Part shown: positions 31,092 through 39,055 of the stretch, piece by piece | Layout: the number at the start of each line of letters is the position of its first letter | Numbering within the stretch: the stretch's first letter is position 1 | Notes under the pieces: model-generated | Seen by the model: only the letters and a program-made list of their open reading frames with translations | Told to the model about the DNA's origin: nothing | Databases searched by the model: none | Assembly: GCF_003751385.1 (NCBI RefSeq) | Contig: NZ_RJVA01000013.1 | Coordinates: forward strand, 124,001 to 188,000 | Length of the DNA: 64,000 bases | Source: Desulfosoma caldarium | GTDB taxonomy: Bacteria; Desulfobacterota; Syntrophobacteria; Syntrophobacterales; DSM-9756 | Reading direction: 5' to 3' | Position numbers and translations under genes: made by a program

Positions 31092-32051
31092 ATGAGTCTT
31101 AATGAAGAAAAACTGCTTCAGATGTACACCACCATGGTTAAGATTCGGGAATTTGAAAGCAAAGTCCAGGAGTTTTTCGCCGCAGGCAAGATCCCCGGTT
31201 TCGTCCATCTGTACATCGGCGAAGAGGCCGTAGCCACCGGCACCTGCGCCGTGTTGCGACCGGCGGATTACATCACCAGCACCCATCGAGGGCACGGGCA
31301 TCTGATTGCCAAGGGTGGAGACCTCAAGAAAATGATGGCAGAACTCTTTGGAAAGAAGACAGGGTACTGCAAGGGCAAGGGAGGCTCCATGCACATTGCC
31401 GATGTGGATCTGGGGATTCTTGGGGCCAACGGCATCGTAGGCGGTGGAGGGCCCATTGCCAATGGAGCAGCCTTGGCAGCTCAGTACAGGGGTACGGACC
31501 AGGTGGCCGTGTGCTTTTTCGGAGACGGGGCCTCGAATCAGGGAACCACGCAAGAGGCCATGAACCTGGCCAGTGCCTGGAAACTTCCGGTGGTGTTCGT
31601 CAACGAAAACAACGGCTACGGTATTTCCTGTCCCACGTGCAAGTCGATGGCCGTGGCCGACATTGCGGACCGGGCCGCCGCCTATGACATGCCGGGCGTG
31701 GTAGTGGACGGCAATGATGTGGTGGCAGTCTACGAAGCGGTGGCGGAAGCCGTGGATCGAGCGCGCAAAGGCAACGGTCCATCGCTCATCGAATGCAAGA
31801 CCTATCGGTGGTGTGGCCATTTTGAAGGCGACGCCTGCACGTACCGGGATGAGGAAGAGTTGCGCACATGGAAAGCCAAGGACCCTTTGGCACGCTTTCG
31901 AGAAAAACTCATGGACCAGGGGATCCTCACAGAGGACCGGGACCGAAAAATTCGGGAGACCATCGCCCAGGAGCTCCAAGAAGCCGTGCGGTTTGCAGAA
32001 GAGAGCCCACTTCCGGCGCCCGAAGAAGTCCTAGAAGACGTTTATGCCTAG
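31092..32051 (+). CDS. acoA: acetoin/pyruvate dehydrogenase E1 alpha subunit
   Basis: A 319-residue thiamine-diphosphate E1 alpha subunit. The TPP motif is CFFGDGASNQGTTQEAMNLA, ending in the conserved asparagine stretch VVFVNENNGYGIS. The start (LLQMYTTMVKIREFESKV) and STHRGHGHLIAKG are typical, and KGKGGSMHIAD follows. It forms an alpha2-beta2 heterotetramer with AcoB. The start ATG 31092 has GGGGGAGG upstream. The context with AcoX favours acetoin over pyruvate as substrate (inference). Confidence 0.95.
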   Translation: MSLNEEKLLQMYTTMVKIREFESKVQEFFAAGKIPGFVHLYIGEEAVATGTCAVLRPADYITSTHRGHGHLIAKGGDLKKMMAELFGKKTGYCKGKGGSMHIADVDLGILGANGIVGGGGPIANGAALAAQYRGTDQVAVCFFGDGASNQGTTQEAMNLASAWKLPVVFVNENNGYGISCPTCKSMAVADIADRAAAYDMPGVVVDGNDVVAVYEAVAEAVDRARKGNGPSLIECKTYRWCGHFEGDACTYRDEEELRTWKAKDPLARFREKLMDQGILTEDRDRKIRETIAQELQEAVRFAEESPLPAPEEVLEDVYA

Positions 32052-32105
32052 GCGTCCCAACGCCGTGCCACCGCCATGCACTCAAAGGGTTGAAGGAGAA
32101 ATGCC

Positions 32106-33080
32106 ATGCCGACCAAGACCTATCTTCAGGCCATCAATGAAGCCCTTCGCCAGGAAATGGAGCGAGACTCCAACGTTTTCATCATGGGCGAGGACGTGGG
32201 GCCTTTTGGAGGATGCTTTGGGGTCACCAAGGGCCTGTACGAGCAGTTCGGGGAAAAACGGGTCAAGGATACGCCCATCACGGAAAGTGCCATCATCGGA
32301 GCGGCCACGGGAGCCGCGGCGGCGGGGCTGCGGCCCGTGTGCGAAATCATGTTTGTGGACTTTATAGGCGTTGCTCTGGATCAGCTGTTCAACCAGGCCG
32401 CCAAGATGCGCTACATGTTTGGCGGTAAAGCCAAGATTCCCATGGTGCTTCGAACCCCGCAAGGGGCGGGCATCGGGGCGGCGGCTCAGCATTCCCAAAG
32501 CCTGGAAGCCTGGTTCGCCCATGTGCCCGGCCTGAAAGTGGCCATGCCGGCCACCCCCTACGACGCCAAGGGCTTGCTCGTCACCGCCATTCGCGATGAC
32601 AATCCCGTGGTGTTTCTGGAACACAAGCTACTTTACGGGCTGGAAGGCGAGGTGCCCGACGAGCTCTACAGCGTGCCGTTCGGCAAGGCCGAAGTACGGC
32701 GAAGCGGCAAGGACGTCACGGTGGTGGCCACGGCCAAAATGGTTCACACGGCCCTGGAAGCCGCCGAAGTCTTGGCCAAGGACGGCATTTCGGCCGAAGT
32801 CATCGACCCTCGAACCCTTGTGCCCTTTGATACGGCCACGGTGGTTGAGTCGGTGAAGAAAACCCACGGCCTGGTGGTGGTTCACGAAGCGGTGAAGCAC
32901 GCCGGGTTCGGTGCTGAAATCGCCGCGCAGGTGGCCGAAATGGCCTTTGACTACCTGGACGGCCCCATCGTGCGGGTGGCCGCGCCGTTCACGCCGGTGC
33001 CTTTTTCTCCACCCCTGGAACAGGCCTTTCTGCCCGACGTGAACGACATTGTGGCGGCGGTGCGGAAAATTCGAGGCTGA
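32106..33080 (+). CDS. acoB: acetoin/pyruvate dehydrogenase E1 beta subunit
   Basis: A 324-residue transketolase-like E1 beta subunit. N-terminal AINEALRQEMERDSNVFIMG leads to GEDVGPFGG, then DTPITESAIIGAATGAAAAG with the TPP-activating glutamate, and FVDFIGVALDQLFNQAAKMR. The C-terminal transketolase domain has VIDPRTLVPFDT. A GAAGGAGAA ribosome site precedes ATG 32106. It is paired with acoA. Confidence 0.95.
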   Translation: MPTKTYLQAINEALRQEMERDSNVFIMGEDVGPFGGCFGVTKGLYEQFGEKRVKDTPITESAIIGAATGAAAAGLRPVCEIMFVDFIGVALDQLFNQAAKMRYMFGGKAKIPMVLRTPQGAGIGAAAQHSQSLEAWFAHVPGLKVAMPATPYDAKGLLVTAIRDDNPVVFLEHKLLYGLEGEVPDELYSVPFGKAEVRRSGKDVTVVATAKMVHTALEAAEVLAKDGISAEVIDPRTLVPFDTATVVESVKKTHGLVVVHEAVKHAGFGAEIAAQVAEMAFDYLDGPIVRVAAPFTPVPFSPPLEQAFLPDVNDIVAAVRKIRG

Positions 33081-33134
33081 ACCCAATTGGCGTGCCGGCC
33101 CGATGCGGAAGATTTCCAAAAGCAAAGGAGGCTC

Positions 33135-34124
33135 ATGTCCAGTGCCATTGGAATTGTGGCCAACCCGGCCTCCGGCAAAGATATTCGAAGGCTGGTGGCT
33201 CACGGCAGCGTGTTTGACAATCAAGAAAAGGTGCGCATTGTTCGGCGGATTCTCATGGGCCTGGAGGCTGCCGGAGTCCAAGATGTCTGGTACATGCCCG
33301 ATGCCTACGCCATTGTGGATCGAGCCCTGCGAGGCTGCGCCGTGACCATGAATGTGAAAGCGATTCCCATGAGCGTTCAGGACAGCCAAGAAGATTCCAT
33401 GAACGCCGCGGCGTGGATGGAAGCCCACGGCGTGGGCTGTGTGGTGGTTTTGGGAGGGGACGGGACATGCCGGGCTGTCGTTCGAGGCACGCGCGGCGTG
33501 CCCCTTCTTCCCCTGTCCACGGGGACCAACAACGTGTTTCCTCAGGTGCTGGAGGCCACCATCGTGGGGCTGGCAGCGGGCCTGGTGGCCACGGGCGCCG
33601 TGCCCTTGGACGAAGCGGGCTCCAAGGTTTCCTGCCTGGAAGTGCTTTGCGACGGCATGCCGGTGGATCTTGCGCTGGTAGATGTGGCGGTTTGCGAGGG
33701 TACTTTTATCGGCGCTCGCGCCATTTGGGAAGTGGATAAGGTTCGAGAACTGTTCCTCTCTCGATGCCGACCGGAATCCATCGGCCTGTCGGCTCTGGGA
33801 GGACAACTGGAAACCGTGGAGCCCGAAGAGCCGGCAGGGCTGCATATCAGAATGGGCGATGAAGGTCTTCGGGTTTCCGCGGCCGTTGCGCCGGGTCTGA
33901 TCCGCACCGTGGCCGTCGCGCACTTCGAACGCATGGCACCGCAGGCGGTCTACCCCGTGAATGTGACCCGTGGCGTGTTGGCCCTGGATGGGGAAAGGGA
34001 GAGGGAAATCAAGCCGTCGGCGGCCGTGGGCGTGCGATTGAGCCTGGATGGTCCGTTTGTGGTCAATGTGGCGCGGGTCATGGCACGGGCTCGAGAAAGA
34101 GGCCTTTTTCTTTCAAGAACGTAG
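33135..34124 (+). CDS. acoX: AcoX-type ATP-NAD kinase family protein
   Basis: A 329-residue protein of the AcoX group within the NAD kinase superfamily. IGIVANPASGKDIRRLVAHG opens the protein, and the GGDG nucleotide-binding motif appears as VVVLGGDGTCRAV, followed by PLLPLSTGTNNVFP (NAD-kinase-like GTxN). AcoX is common in acetoin catabolic operons, but its reaction is not established. ATG 33135 has AAAGGAGG upstream. It follows acoB on the same strand. Confidence 0.88.
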   Translation: MSSAIGIVANPASGKDIRRLVAHGSVFDNQEKVRIVRRILMGLEAAGVQDVWYMPDAYAIVDRALRGCAVTMNVKAIPMSVQDSQEDSMNAAAWMEAHGVGCVVVLGGDGTCRAVVRGTRGVPLLPLSTGTNNVFPQVLEATIVGLAAGLVATGAVPLDEAGSKVSCLEVLCDGMPVDLALVDVAVCEGTFIGARAIWEVDKVRELFLSRCRPESIGLSALGGQLETVEPEEPAGLHIRMGDEGLRVSAAVAPGLIRTVAVAHFERMAPQAVYPVNVTRGVLALDGEREREIKPSAAVGVRLSLDGPFVVNVARVMARARERGLFLSRT

Positions 34125-34176
34125 AGGTTTAGGCGGCCGCCGGCTTGGGATCCTTTGCCTGCCTGGCTCGCTCTTC

Positions 34177-34198
34177 GTGCGAGCGAAAGGGCTCGCAC
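34177..34198 (+). other. intercistronic hairpin between acoX and DUF6506 gene
   Basis: GTGCGAGC - GAAAGG - GCTCGCAC is a perfect 8-bp stem with a 6-base loop. It lacks a T tract, so it may protect or process the transcript, or act as a partial terminator. Confidence 0.5.
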
Positions 34199-34246
34199 GC
34201 AGCCCCAGGCGCCAACAGGTTTAAAGCATGCGCGAAAGGAGAAAAA

Positions 34247-34558
34247 ATGAGCGACGTTGTCAAAGCGGCCTTTCTTTTCGTTGCCCCCGAAGCGGACCCC
34301 GACGTGCACCGCCACTGGGTCAAAACCCCTAAAGTGCACCTTCTGGTGGTAGGGGTTGCCGATTACCGGCAGGCGGTGACGACGGCCAAGGTTTTGGTCG
34401 AAAAGGAAGGGATCAGCGCCCTCGAACTGTGCGGCGGATTTGGAAACCGAGGCACGGCCCTGGTGGCCGAAGCGGTGGGTGGATCGGTTCCCGTGGGCGT
34501 GGTCCGTTTCGACGCGCATCCGGGATTGGGTCACGTCAGAGGAGACACCCTCTTTTGA
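34247..34558 (+). CDS. DUF6506 family protein
   Basis: A 103-residue protein: AAFLFVAPEADPDVHR near the start, then VHLLVVGVADYRQAVTTAKV, GISALELCGGFGNRG and a C-terminal VGVVRFDAHPGLGH. It resembles the small DUF6506 family, which has no known function. ATG 34247 has AAAGGAGAAAAA upstream. It is the last plus-strand gene of the aco cluster, 122 bases after acoX. Confidence 0.7.
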   Translation: MSDVVKAAFLFVAPEADPDVHRHWVKTPKVHLLVVGVADYRQAVTTAKVLVEKEGISALELCGGFGNRGTALVAEAVGGSVPVGVVRFDAHPGLGHVRGDTLF

Positions 34559-34575
34559 ACGGAATGGCGGGACAA

Positions 34576-34608
34576 AAGCCTGAAGTGGTCTTGACCACTT
34601 CAAGGCTT
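34576..34608. terminator. convergent terminator after the aco cluster
   Basis: A long interrupted stem: AAGCC-T-GAAGTGGTC pairs with GACCACTTC-AA-GGCTT around a TT loop. It lies between two convergent genes (DUF6506 and CMD proteins). On the minus strand it continues into TTTT, so it may serve both directions. Confidence 0.7.
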
Positions 34609-34621
34609 GCCCTGTCTGCAC

Positions 34622-34948
34622 TCAGCCGAACAGATCATCCAAGGCCTCAAAAACGTATTTCAGATACATGAGCTTAGGGGATCCTCCCATGGCCACGGCC
34701 ATGAGGGCCGCCTGAAGAATCTGATCGCGAGAGGCGCCTGCGGCAGCGGCCGCTTCTACATGAATGGCGATGCACATGTCGCATTGTGACATCACGGAAC
34801 AGGCCACAAGGATCAGTTCCTTGTCTCGATCGCTGAGGTCTCCTTTGAGCGCCATGGTCTTGGTGAATTCCAGGTACTTTTCGTAGACCTCGGGAACATG
34901 GTTTTGAATGTACGAAAAGGCCACACTCGCTTTTTCCGCCGTGTTCAT
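34622..34948 (-). CDS. carboxymuconolactone decarboxylase (AhpD-like) family protein
   Basis: A 108-residue CMD-family protein. The redox-type motif CDMCIAIHVEAAAAAG (CxxC with the conserved His) is seen near residue 59-63, as in AhpD-like enzymes. KELILVACSVM precedes it. Such proteins act as peroxidase partners or decarboxylases; the specific role here is unknown. ATG 34948 is preferred because GGGAGGAT is upstream. Confidence 0.85.
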   Translation of the reverse strand: MNTAEKASVAFSYIQNHVPEVYEKYLEFTKTMALKGDLSDRDKELILVACSVMSQCDMCIAIHVEAAAAAGASRDQILQAALMAVAMGGSPKLMYLKYVFEALDDLFG

Positions 34949-35323
34949 GACATCTATCCTCCCTTCGTGAAATCGACCGGGAACGCAGCCCTTCAACCGT
35001 TGGCGCCTGCCATGTCACGGGGAGCAAAGAACGTGCTGAGCTGAAAACCCTGTCCCCGCGCCGTCAAAGCAAAAACCTTTTCTCGCCGTGAACAACAAGC
35101 TTTACGGGTTTCGGCATGTGCCAAACATGGACTTTCCCTGAGAGCGCGGGCCTCAGGCCCGCCAAAAAAACAGGCACCGCCTATCGATTCCCGAGGAAAT
35201 GCAAATCCTCAAGGGGTTGTGGCTTCACCTTGTTGGACACAGGCCTTTTGCGGTCTGACGGCCATATGTTCGGAAAATGAACAAAACCATTTGGGCCTGT
35301 TCCGGAATCGAACAGACATAGTT
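34949..35323. other. 375-base intergenic region with a dispersed repeat
   Basis: No coding region is supported. The region holds a copy of a dispersed repeat (see 35133-35185) and the upstream part of the CMD gene. Nothing else was recognised. Confidence 0.6.
35133..35185. repeat. dispersed intergenic repeat, copy 1
   Basis: TTTCCCTGAGAGC is followed by an inverted repeat GCGGGCC/GGCCCGC, an A tract, then CAGGC...GCC. The same arrangement recurs at 56717-56780. Confidence 0.7.
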
Positions 35324-36301
35324 CTAGGTGAGGGCCTGCGCCAGTTCATGGGCAAAGAGGCCCTGAATGTAAAGCGATACCGGAAAGTTTTGAAGGAAAG
35401 CGGTGAGCTCGCGAACATCGTGCCGAAGGCCCACCAGTTGGGCTTCCAATCCTTCAACATCCTCGAAACCGAAGAAATCACCGAAGATGCGCGCATTGCG
35501 AATGATGCCTTTTTCCACCTCAAGGCACACTTCCAGCACACCGGCCGAGGTTTTGACCACCTTGTGAAAGGTGTAGGGCGGAGAGGTCCCGTAGTTCCAT
35601 TCCCAGCGCCGGTACCGTTCGTCGGCGAGGCGTTCGATGGCTTCGTGGTCGAGCGATGAAAGGTTCACCGTGCGGGCCTTCATCTTTTTTTGCATGAAGC
35701 CATAGAGCCTTTCCATAAAAGCGTCCGCCGAAACAGGCGAAGGGAGGTGTTCTCGAATGTTGGTCACCCGCTTTCGTATGGATGGAATGCCCCGATCCTG
35801 ATATTTCACGTCGCCTACGCGCAGAGCCTTTTCCAGGGTGTCCAGGTCCGAGTCAAAGAGCAGGGTTCCGTGGTGAAGAAGATGGTTGTGGCGCACGTAC
35901 TGGGCGTTGCCTGAGATTTTTAGGCCATAAAGGCTCAGGTCGTTTCGACCGTCAAAGGCTGCGGGAACCCCCAGTTTCTGAAGGAATTCCAAAATGGGCG
36001 CCGTGAATTCATGAAAAGCTGCAGGCTTCTTTCCTTGGCCGGGCGCGATGAACGTGAAATTAACGTTTCCCAGGTCGTGGTAGACGGCTCCGCCGCCGCT
36101 CAGTCGTCGCACCACGGCAATGCCCTGGGTTTCCACGAATGGGCGATTGATTTGAGCGCACGTGTTTTGGTTGCGCCCCACGATGACCGATGCCCTGTTC
36201 CGCCACACCACAAAACAAGGCTCCGCAGCCTTTTCCAGAAGATATTCCTCCATGGCAAGATTCCACGGTGCTTCTGTGCCCTCATGAAAGATACCGATCA
36301 C
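35324..36301 (-). CDS. lplA: lipoate--protein ligase
   Basis: A 325-residue lipoate/biotin ligase-fold protein that attaches lipoate (or octanoate) to lipoyl domains via an adenylate. The family motifs are NLAMEEYLLEKA near the start, VIVGRNQNTCAQIN, and RRLSGGGAVYHDLGNVNFTF, which is the RRxSGGGxVxHDxGN signature. Lys in ISGNAQY replaces the usual surrounding GNAQ(R/Y) context normally. GTG 36301 follows an AAAGGAGG site. It is on the opposite strand to the aco operon, whose E2 needs lipoylation, so it may serve that enzyme. Confidence 0.93.
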   Translation of the reverse strand: MIGIFHEGTEAPWNLAMEEYLLEKAAEPCFVVWRNRASVIVGRNQNTCAQINRPFVETQGIAVVRRLSGGGAVYHDLGNVNFTFIAPGQGKKPAAFHEFTAPILEFLQKLGVPAAFDGRNDLSLYGLKISGNAQYVRHNHLLHHGTLLFDSDLDTLEKALRVGDVKYQDRGIPSIRKRVTNIREHLPSPVSADAFMERLYGFMQKKMKARTVNLSSLDHEAIERLADERYRRWEWNYGTSPPYTFHKVVKTSAGVLEVCLEVEKGIIRNARIFGDFFGFEDVEGLEAQLVGLRHDVRELTAFLQNFPVSLYIQGLFAHELAQALT

Positions 36302-36508
36302 GGGTTGTGCCTTCCTCCTTTATCATGGTCTTGGCCGTCAAAAAGGCAAAGAATGTGCCGACCAAGGGTCTCCGTGTCATGCTTGGTGCGTAAAAGGGAA
36401 CCCAAGGAAAGGGATTGAAAAAGTTCCTGGGCCTGGGCCAAAGGTCGGTGTAGATTACGCGGTGTTTTGGTCCATACGCTGCGCCGTCAAAGGACACGAA
36501 AGGGGTAC

Positions 36509-37045
36509 ATGAATATTTTCGTTCTCGATCTGGATCCGGTAAAGTGTGTCCGCTATCATTGTGATCAGCACGTGATCAAGATGATTCTGGAAAGTGTTCA
36601 AATCATCTGCACGGCTCTGAACAAAAAGGGCCTGAACACGCCCTATAAGCCCACGCATAGGAAACATCCGTGTGTGCTGTGGGCCGAAGAATCTTACGAC
36701 AATGTGCGGTGGCTCATGCGTTTGACGCGGGCCCTCAATCGCGAATACAAATACCGATACCGAAAATCGACGGATCATGCTTCCGTGCGCATTCTGGACC
36801 AAGTCAAAGGGCTGCGCTTTCCGTCCGTGGGCCTGACGCCTTTTGCGCAGGCCATGCCCGACAAGTATAAAGTGCCCGGAGATCCCGTCACGGCCTATCG
36901 GCGTTTTTATGTGGGAGAAAAATTGCGGTTTGCCACCTGGACACGCCGGCGAAAGCCCCCGTGGCTTCAAGAATATGTGTGCCTTCTTCCCGAGCCCGCT
37001 CTGAGTACAAGGGCGGTTTCAAAGGCCACACGGCTGCCCCAGTGA
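36509..37045 (+). CDS. conserved protein of unknown function (phage/bacterial CDxHVxKM family)
   Basis: A 178-residue protein starting MNIFVLDLDPVKCVRYHCDQ, then HVIKMILESVQIICTAL. Other features are KPTHRKHPCVLWAEES, LNREYKYRY, and PFAQAMPDKYKVPGDPV. I recognise the pattern from bacterial and tailed-phage (T4-like, cyanophage) proteins with no assigned function. Conserved His/Cys/Asp residues suggest an enzyme or metal site, but this is inference. ATG 36509 gives the conserved N-terminus. The C-terminal tail of about 20 residues looks unrelated. It lies in an islet of decayed genes. Confidence 0.75.
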   Translation: MNIFVLDLDPVKCVRYHCDQHVIKMILESVQIICTALNKKGLNTPYKPTHRKHPCVLWAEESYDNVRWLMRLTRALNREYKYRYRKSTDHASVRILDQVKGLRFPSVGLTPFAQAMPDKYKVPGDPVTAYRRFYVGEKLRFATWTRRRKPPWLQEYVCLLPEPALSTRAVSKATRLPQ

Positions 37046-37143
37046 TGGAAAGCACACGGGCGACGCCGCAACACGAAATGGACTGGGCCATGGATCGAGT
37101 CCTTTGGGGAAAGGGCGAAAAGCCTGTCTAATGGCTTCTGAAG

Positions 37144-37254
37144 TACCCTAATGGCCAGGGGCTGATCACCGTCGCCACGGGTACCGGCAAGACCTTTTCC
37201 TTGCTGGTACTGGCTGAAGGGTTTTCGCGACACGGCGTGCCTGTGTTCATTCAC
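37144..37254 (+). pseudogene. HerA-like ATPase (DUF853) fragment
   Basis: A short frame reads NGQGLITVATGTGKTFSLLV then LAEGFSRHGVPVFI, the Walker A region of HerA-type DUF853 (YjgR) ATPases, which normally continues with ADVKGD. Here the family pattern stops after the P-loop and only noncoding or unrelated sequence follows. The ATP-binding motif ATGTGKT is at 37174-37194. No start or catalytic domain is left, so this is a gene relic. Confidence 0.65.
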
Positions 37255-37296
37255 CTACCTTTTTTGATCCCGATTCGGGGAGGAGGCGAAACCCCT

Positions 37297-37677
37297 ATGG
37301 GCCGCGCCCGAGATTGGCTTCGTCAGGCAGAAACGACCTTCTCTGGGCAGAGCACTCCTTTCGCGGAGGTTTTTTGCCCAGAGCTGCTTTATTTGTCAGC
37401 AGGCTGGCGAGAAAGCCTTAAAAGCTCTGTGCTTTCGCAAGGGTTTTGACATCATCAAGACCCATTCTGTTTACAAGATCATGACGGCCCTCGGTGTGGA
37501 CGACGAGCTTTTGGAGCGGGCCAAATAGCTTGATCTTCATTACGTGTCCGGCCGATACCCGGATGCCTTTCCCGATGGCGCCCCTTTGAGATGCTGACGG
37601 CTAGGCAAGCGAAGGCTGCTTTTGGTGTCGGCGCGATGTATCGTGCAATGGGTTCAGCGGGAGATGCAGCCCGATGA
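37297..37677 (+). pseudogene. HEPN-domain protein, decayed (toxin partner of the MNT gene)
   Basis: From ATG 37297 (site AGGAGG upstream) the three frames join to a HEPN protein: MGRARDWLRQAE, then NDLLWAEHSFRGG, FFAQSCFICQQAGEKALKAL, KTHSVYKIMTALGVDDELLE, LDLHYVSGRYPDAFPDGAP, and EMLTARQAK to the TGA at 37675-37677. It requires missing bases near 37331, 37370-37375 and 37581-37584, all in homopolymer runs, and contains an in-frame TAG at 37526-37528. The stop overlaps the start of the MNT gene (ATGA). Either the gene is dead or the homopolymers are sequencing errors, except that the TAG is not in a homopolymer. Confidence 0.8.
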
Positions 37678-38030
37678 GTGATTCGGACGTGCTCATGCGC
37701 AGCCGCCCTCCTGTGAGTGTCCTGGATTTTTCTCTGGAAGAGATCGTGGCTCGGCTGCGCCGTGCCTTGAAGGACCGAGGAGTTCTGGAAGCCTATATTT
37801 TCGGGTCCGTGGCGGCTGGGAATCCCCACGACTGGTCGGATGTGGACGTGATCCTTGTTGCCCCTTTACAAGAACCCTTCATCGAACGACCCCGTAAGTT
37901 CTGGGATCTGCTGGATCGTGGCTTTCCACTGGACATTCTTGTTTATACGCCGGAAGAATTTTCCCGGCTGTGGATCGAAGAATCGGGCTTTTGGCGCACC
38001 ATCCGGGAAAACCACATTCGAATAATCTAA
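37674..38030 (+). CDS. MNT-type nucleotidyltransferase (antitoxin-like)
   Basis: A 118-residue minimal nucleotidyltransferase. The core motif is YIFGSVAAGNPHDWSDVDVI, with the GS and DxD metal-binding residues, near residues 43-60. In HEPN/MNT pairs the MNT protein neutralises the HEPN RNase, in known cases by AMPylating it. Here the MNT gene is intact and starts in the stop codon of a broken HEPN gene, so it may be an orphan antitoxin. Confidence 0.88.
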   Translation: MSDSDVLMRSRPPVSVLDFSLEEIVARLRRALKDRGVLEAYIFGSVAAGNPHDWSDVDVILVAPLQEPFIERPRKFWDLLDRGFPLDILVYTPEEFSRLWIEESGFWRTIRENHIRII

Positions 38031-38190
38031 AATGGGCTGTGGCACGGCGCTCCCCTCCATTGGCATGCCCCTCAGAGTTCTGACCCTGCCGCCTTGATCC
38101 TCCAAACCTTTATCGGGCAAATTTTTTCTCGCTGCGAGCAAGGGCAATGAAAACGACAGGCTGTTTTTGATAGACCGTCCAGGACCGTGT

Positions 38191-38919
38191 TTAGCCGAGT
38201 TGCAGAAGAGCTTTGAGTTCCAAGGCGTTGTGCGGTGCGTGAGCTTGGTCGTCGTTATCGAAATAAATGTAGGCATCCCGATTCCATGACCGGATGCGGT
38301 CCGCCCAGGCCTCCAGTTCTTGGCGGCTATACCGAGACCGGTAGAGTTTTTGGCTTCCATGGAGTCGAACATAAACAAAGGAGGCGGTCACGGCTTCATG
38401 AAAAGGGTAGCGGCCCGCCGTGTCGGAAAGGCACAGGGCGATGTTCCGCGCTTCAAGGAGGCTGAAAAACGAATCCTGTAACCATGACGGGTGACGCACT
38501 TCCATGACATGCCGGGAGGAGGGATCGAGCCGGTCCAGAAAATCCCGAACCAGTCCATCATCATAGGCAAGGCTAGGGGGCAATTGGAGCAGGATCGGAC
38601 CTAGCTTGTCGCCCAGTTTCGAAACGCACCGATAGAATCGAACCAAGGGTTCCTCCACATCCCTCAGGCGTTTGATGTGGGTGATGAAACGATTGGCCTT
38701 CACGGCCCAGCAAAAATCCTCTGGCGTCCTTTGCTTCCAGCCGTCAAAGGTCTCGGGTTTGGGCAGCCGATAAAAGGTGGCGTTCACTTCGACGGTGTCA
38801 AATTGCATGGCGTAAAAATCCAGCCACCGGGCCTTGGGCCAATCTTCCGGGTAGAACCGCCCTTTCCAGTGAGGGTAATTCCATCCCGAGGTGCCGATGC
38901 GAACACGCGCTTCCTGCAT
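38191..38919 (-). CDS. DUF72 domain-containing protein
   Basis: A 242-residue TIM-barrel-like protein of the DUF72 family. Signatures: VRIGTSGWNYPHWKGRFYPE, FDTVEVNATFYRLPK, AVKANRFITHIKRL, LGPILLQLPPSL and YIYFDNDDQAHAPHNAL. Function unknown. The gene is downstream of a tRNA-Thr gene and its terminator. Confidence 0.93.
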   Translation of the reverse strand: MQEARVRIGTSGWNYPHWKGRFYPEDWPKARWLDFYAMQFDTVEVNATFYRLPKPETFDGWKQRTPEDFCWAVKANRFITHIKRLRDVEEPLVRFYRCVSKLGDKLGPILLQLPPSLAYDDGLVRDFLDRLDPSSRHVMEVRHPSWLQDSFFSLLEARNIALCLSDTAGRYPFHEAVTASFVYVRLHGSQKLYRSRYSRQELEAWADRIRSWNRDAYIYFDNDDQAHAPHNALELKALLQLG

Positions 38920-38944
38920 GGCCTCTTCGACCTCAAATACGAAA

Positions 38945-38968
38945 GGGTTAGGCCCTGAGGCCTAACCC
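38945..38968 (-). terminator. terminator downstream of tRNA-Thr
   Basis: A perfect 10-bp inverted repeat GGGTTAGGCC / GGCCTAACCC with a 4-base loop. In the minus direction it is followed by TTTCGTATTT. It ends the tRNA transcript, just upstream of the DUF72 start. Confidence 0.8.
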
Positions 38969-38980
38969 CCTTGTTTTTGC

Positions 38981-39055
38981 TGGAGCCGGCGATGGGATTC
39001 GAACCCGCGACCTGCTGATTACGAATCAGCTGCTCTACCCCTGAGCTACGCCGGC
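38981..39055 (-). tRNA. tRNA-Thr (anticodon CGT)
   Basis: A cloverleaf on the minus strand with acceptor GCCGGCG/CGCCGGC, anticodon stem GCTGA/TCAGC and loop TTCGTAA, so the anticodon is CGT (reads ACG). The T arm contains GGTTCGAATCC and the CCA end is encoded (38981-38983). Length 75. Confidence 0.95.
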
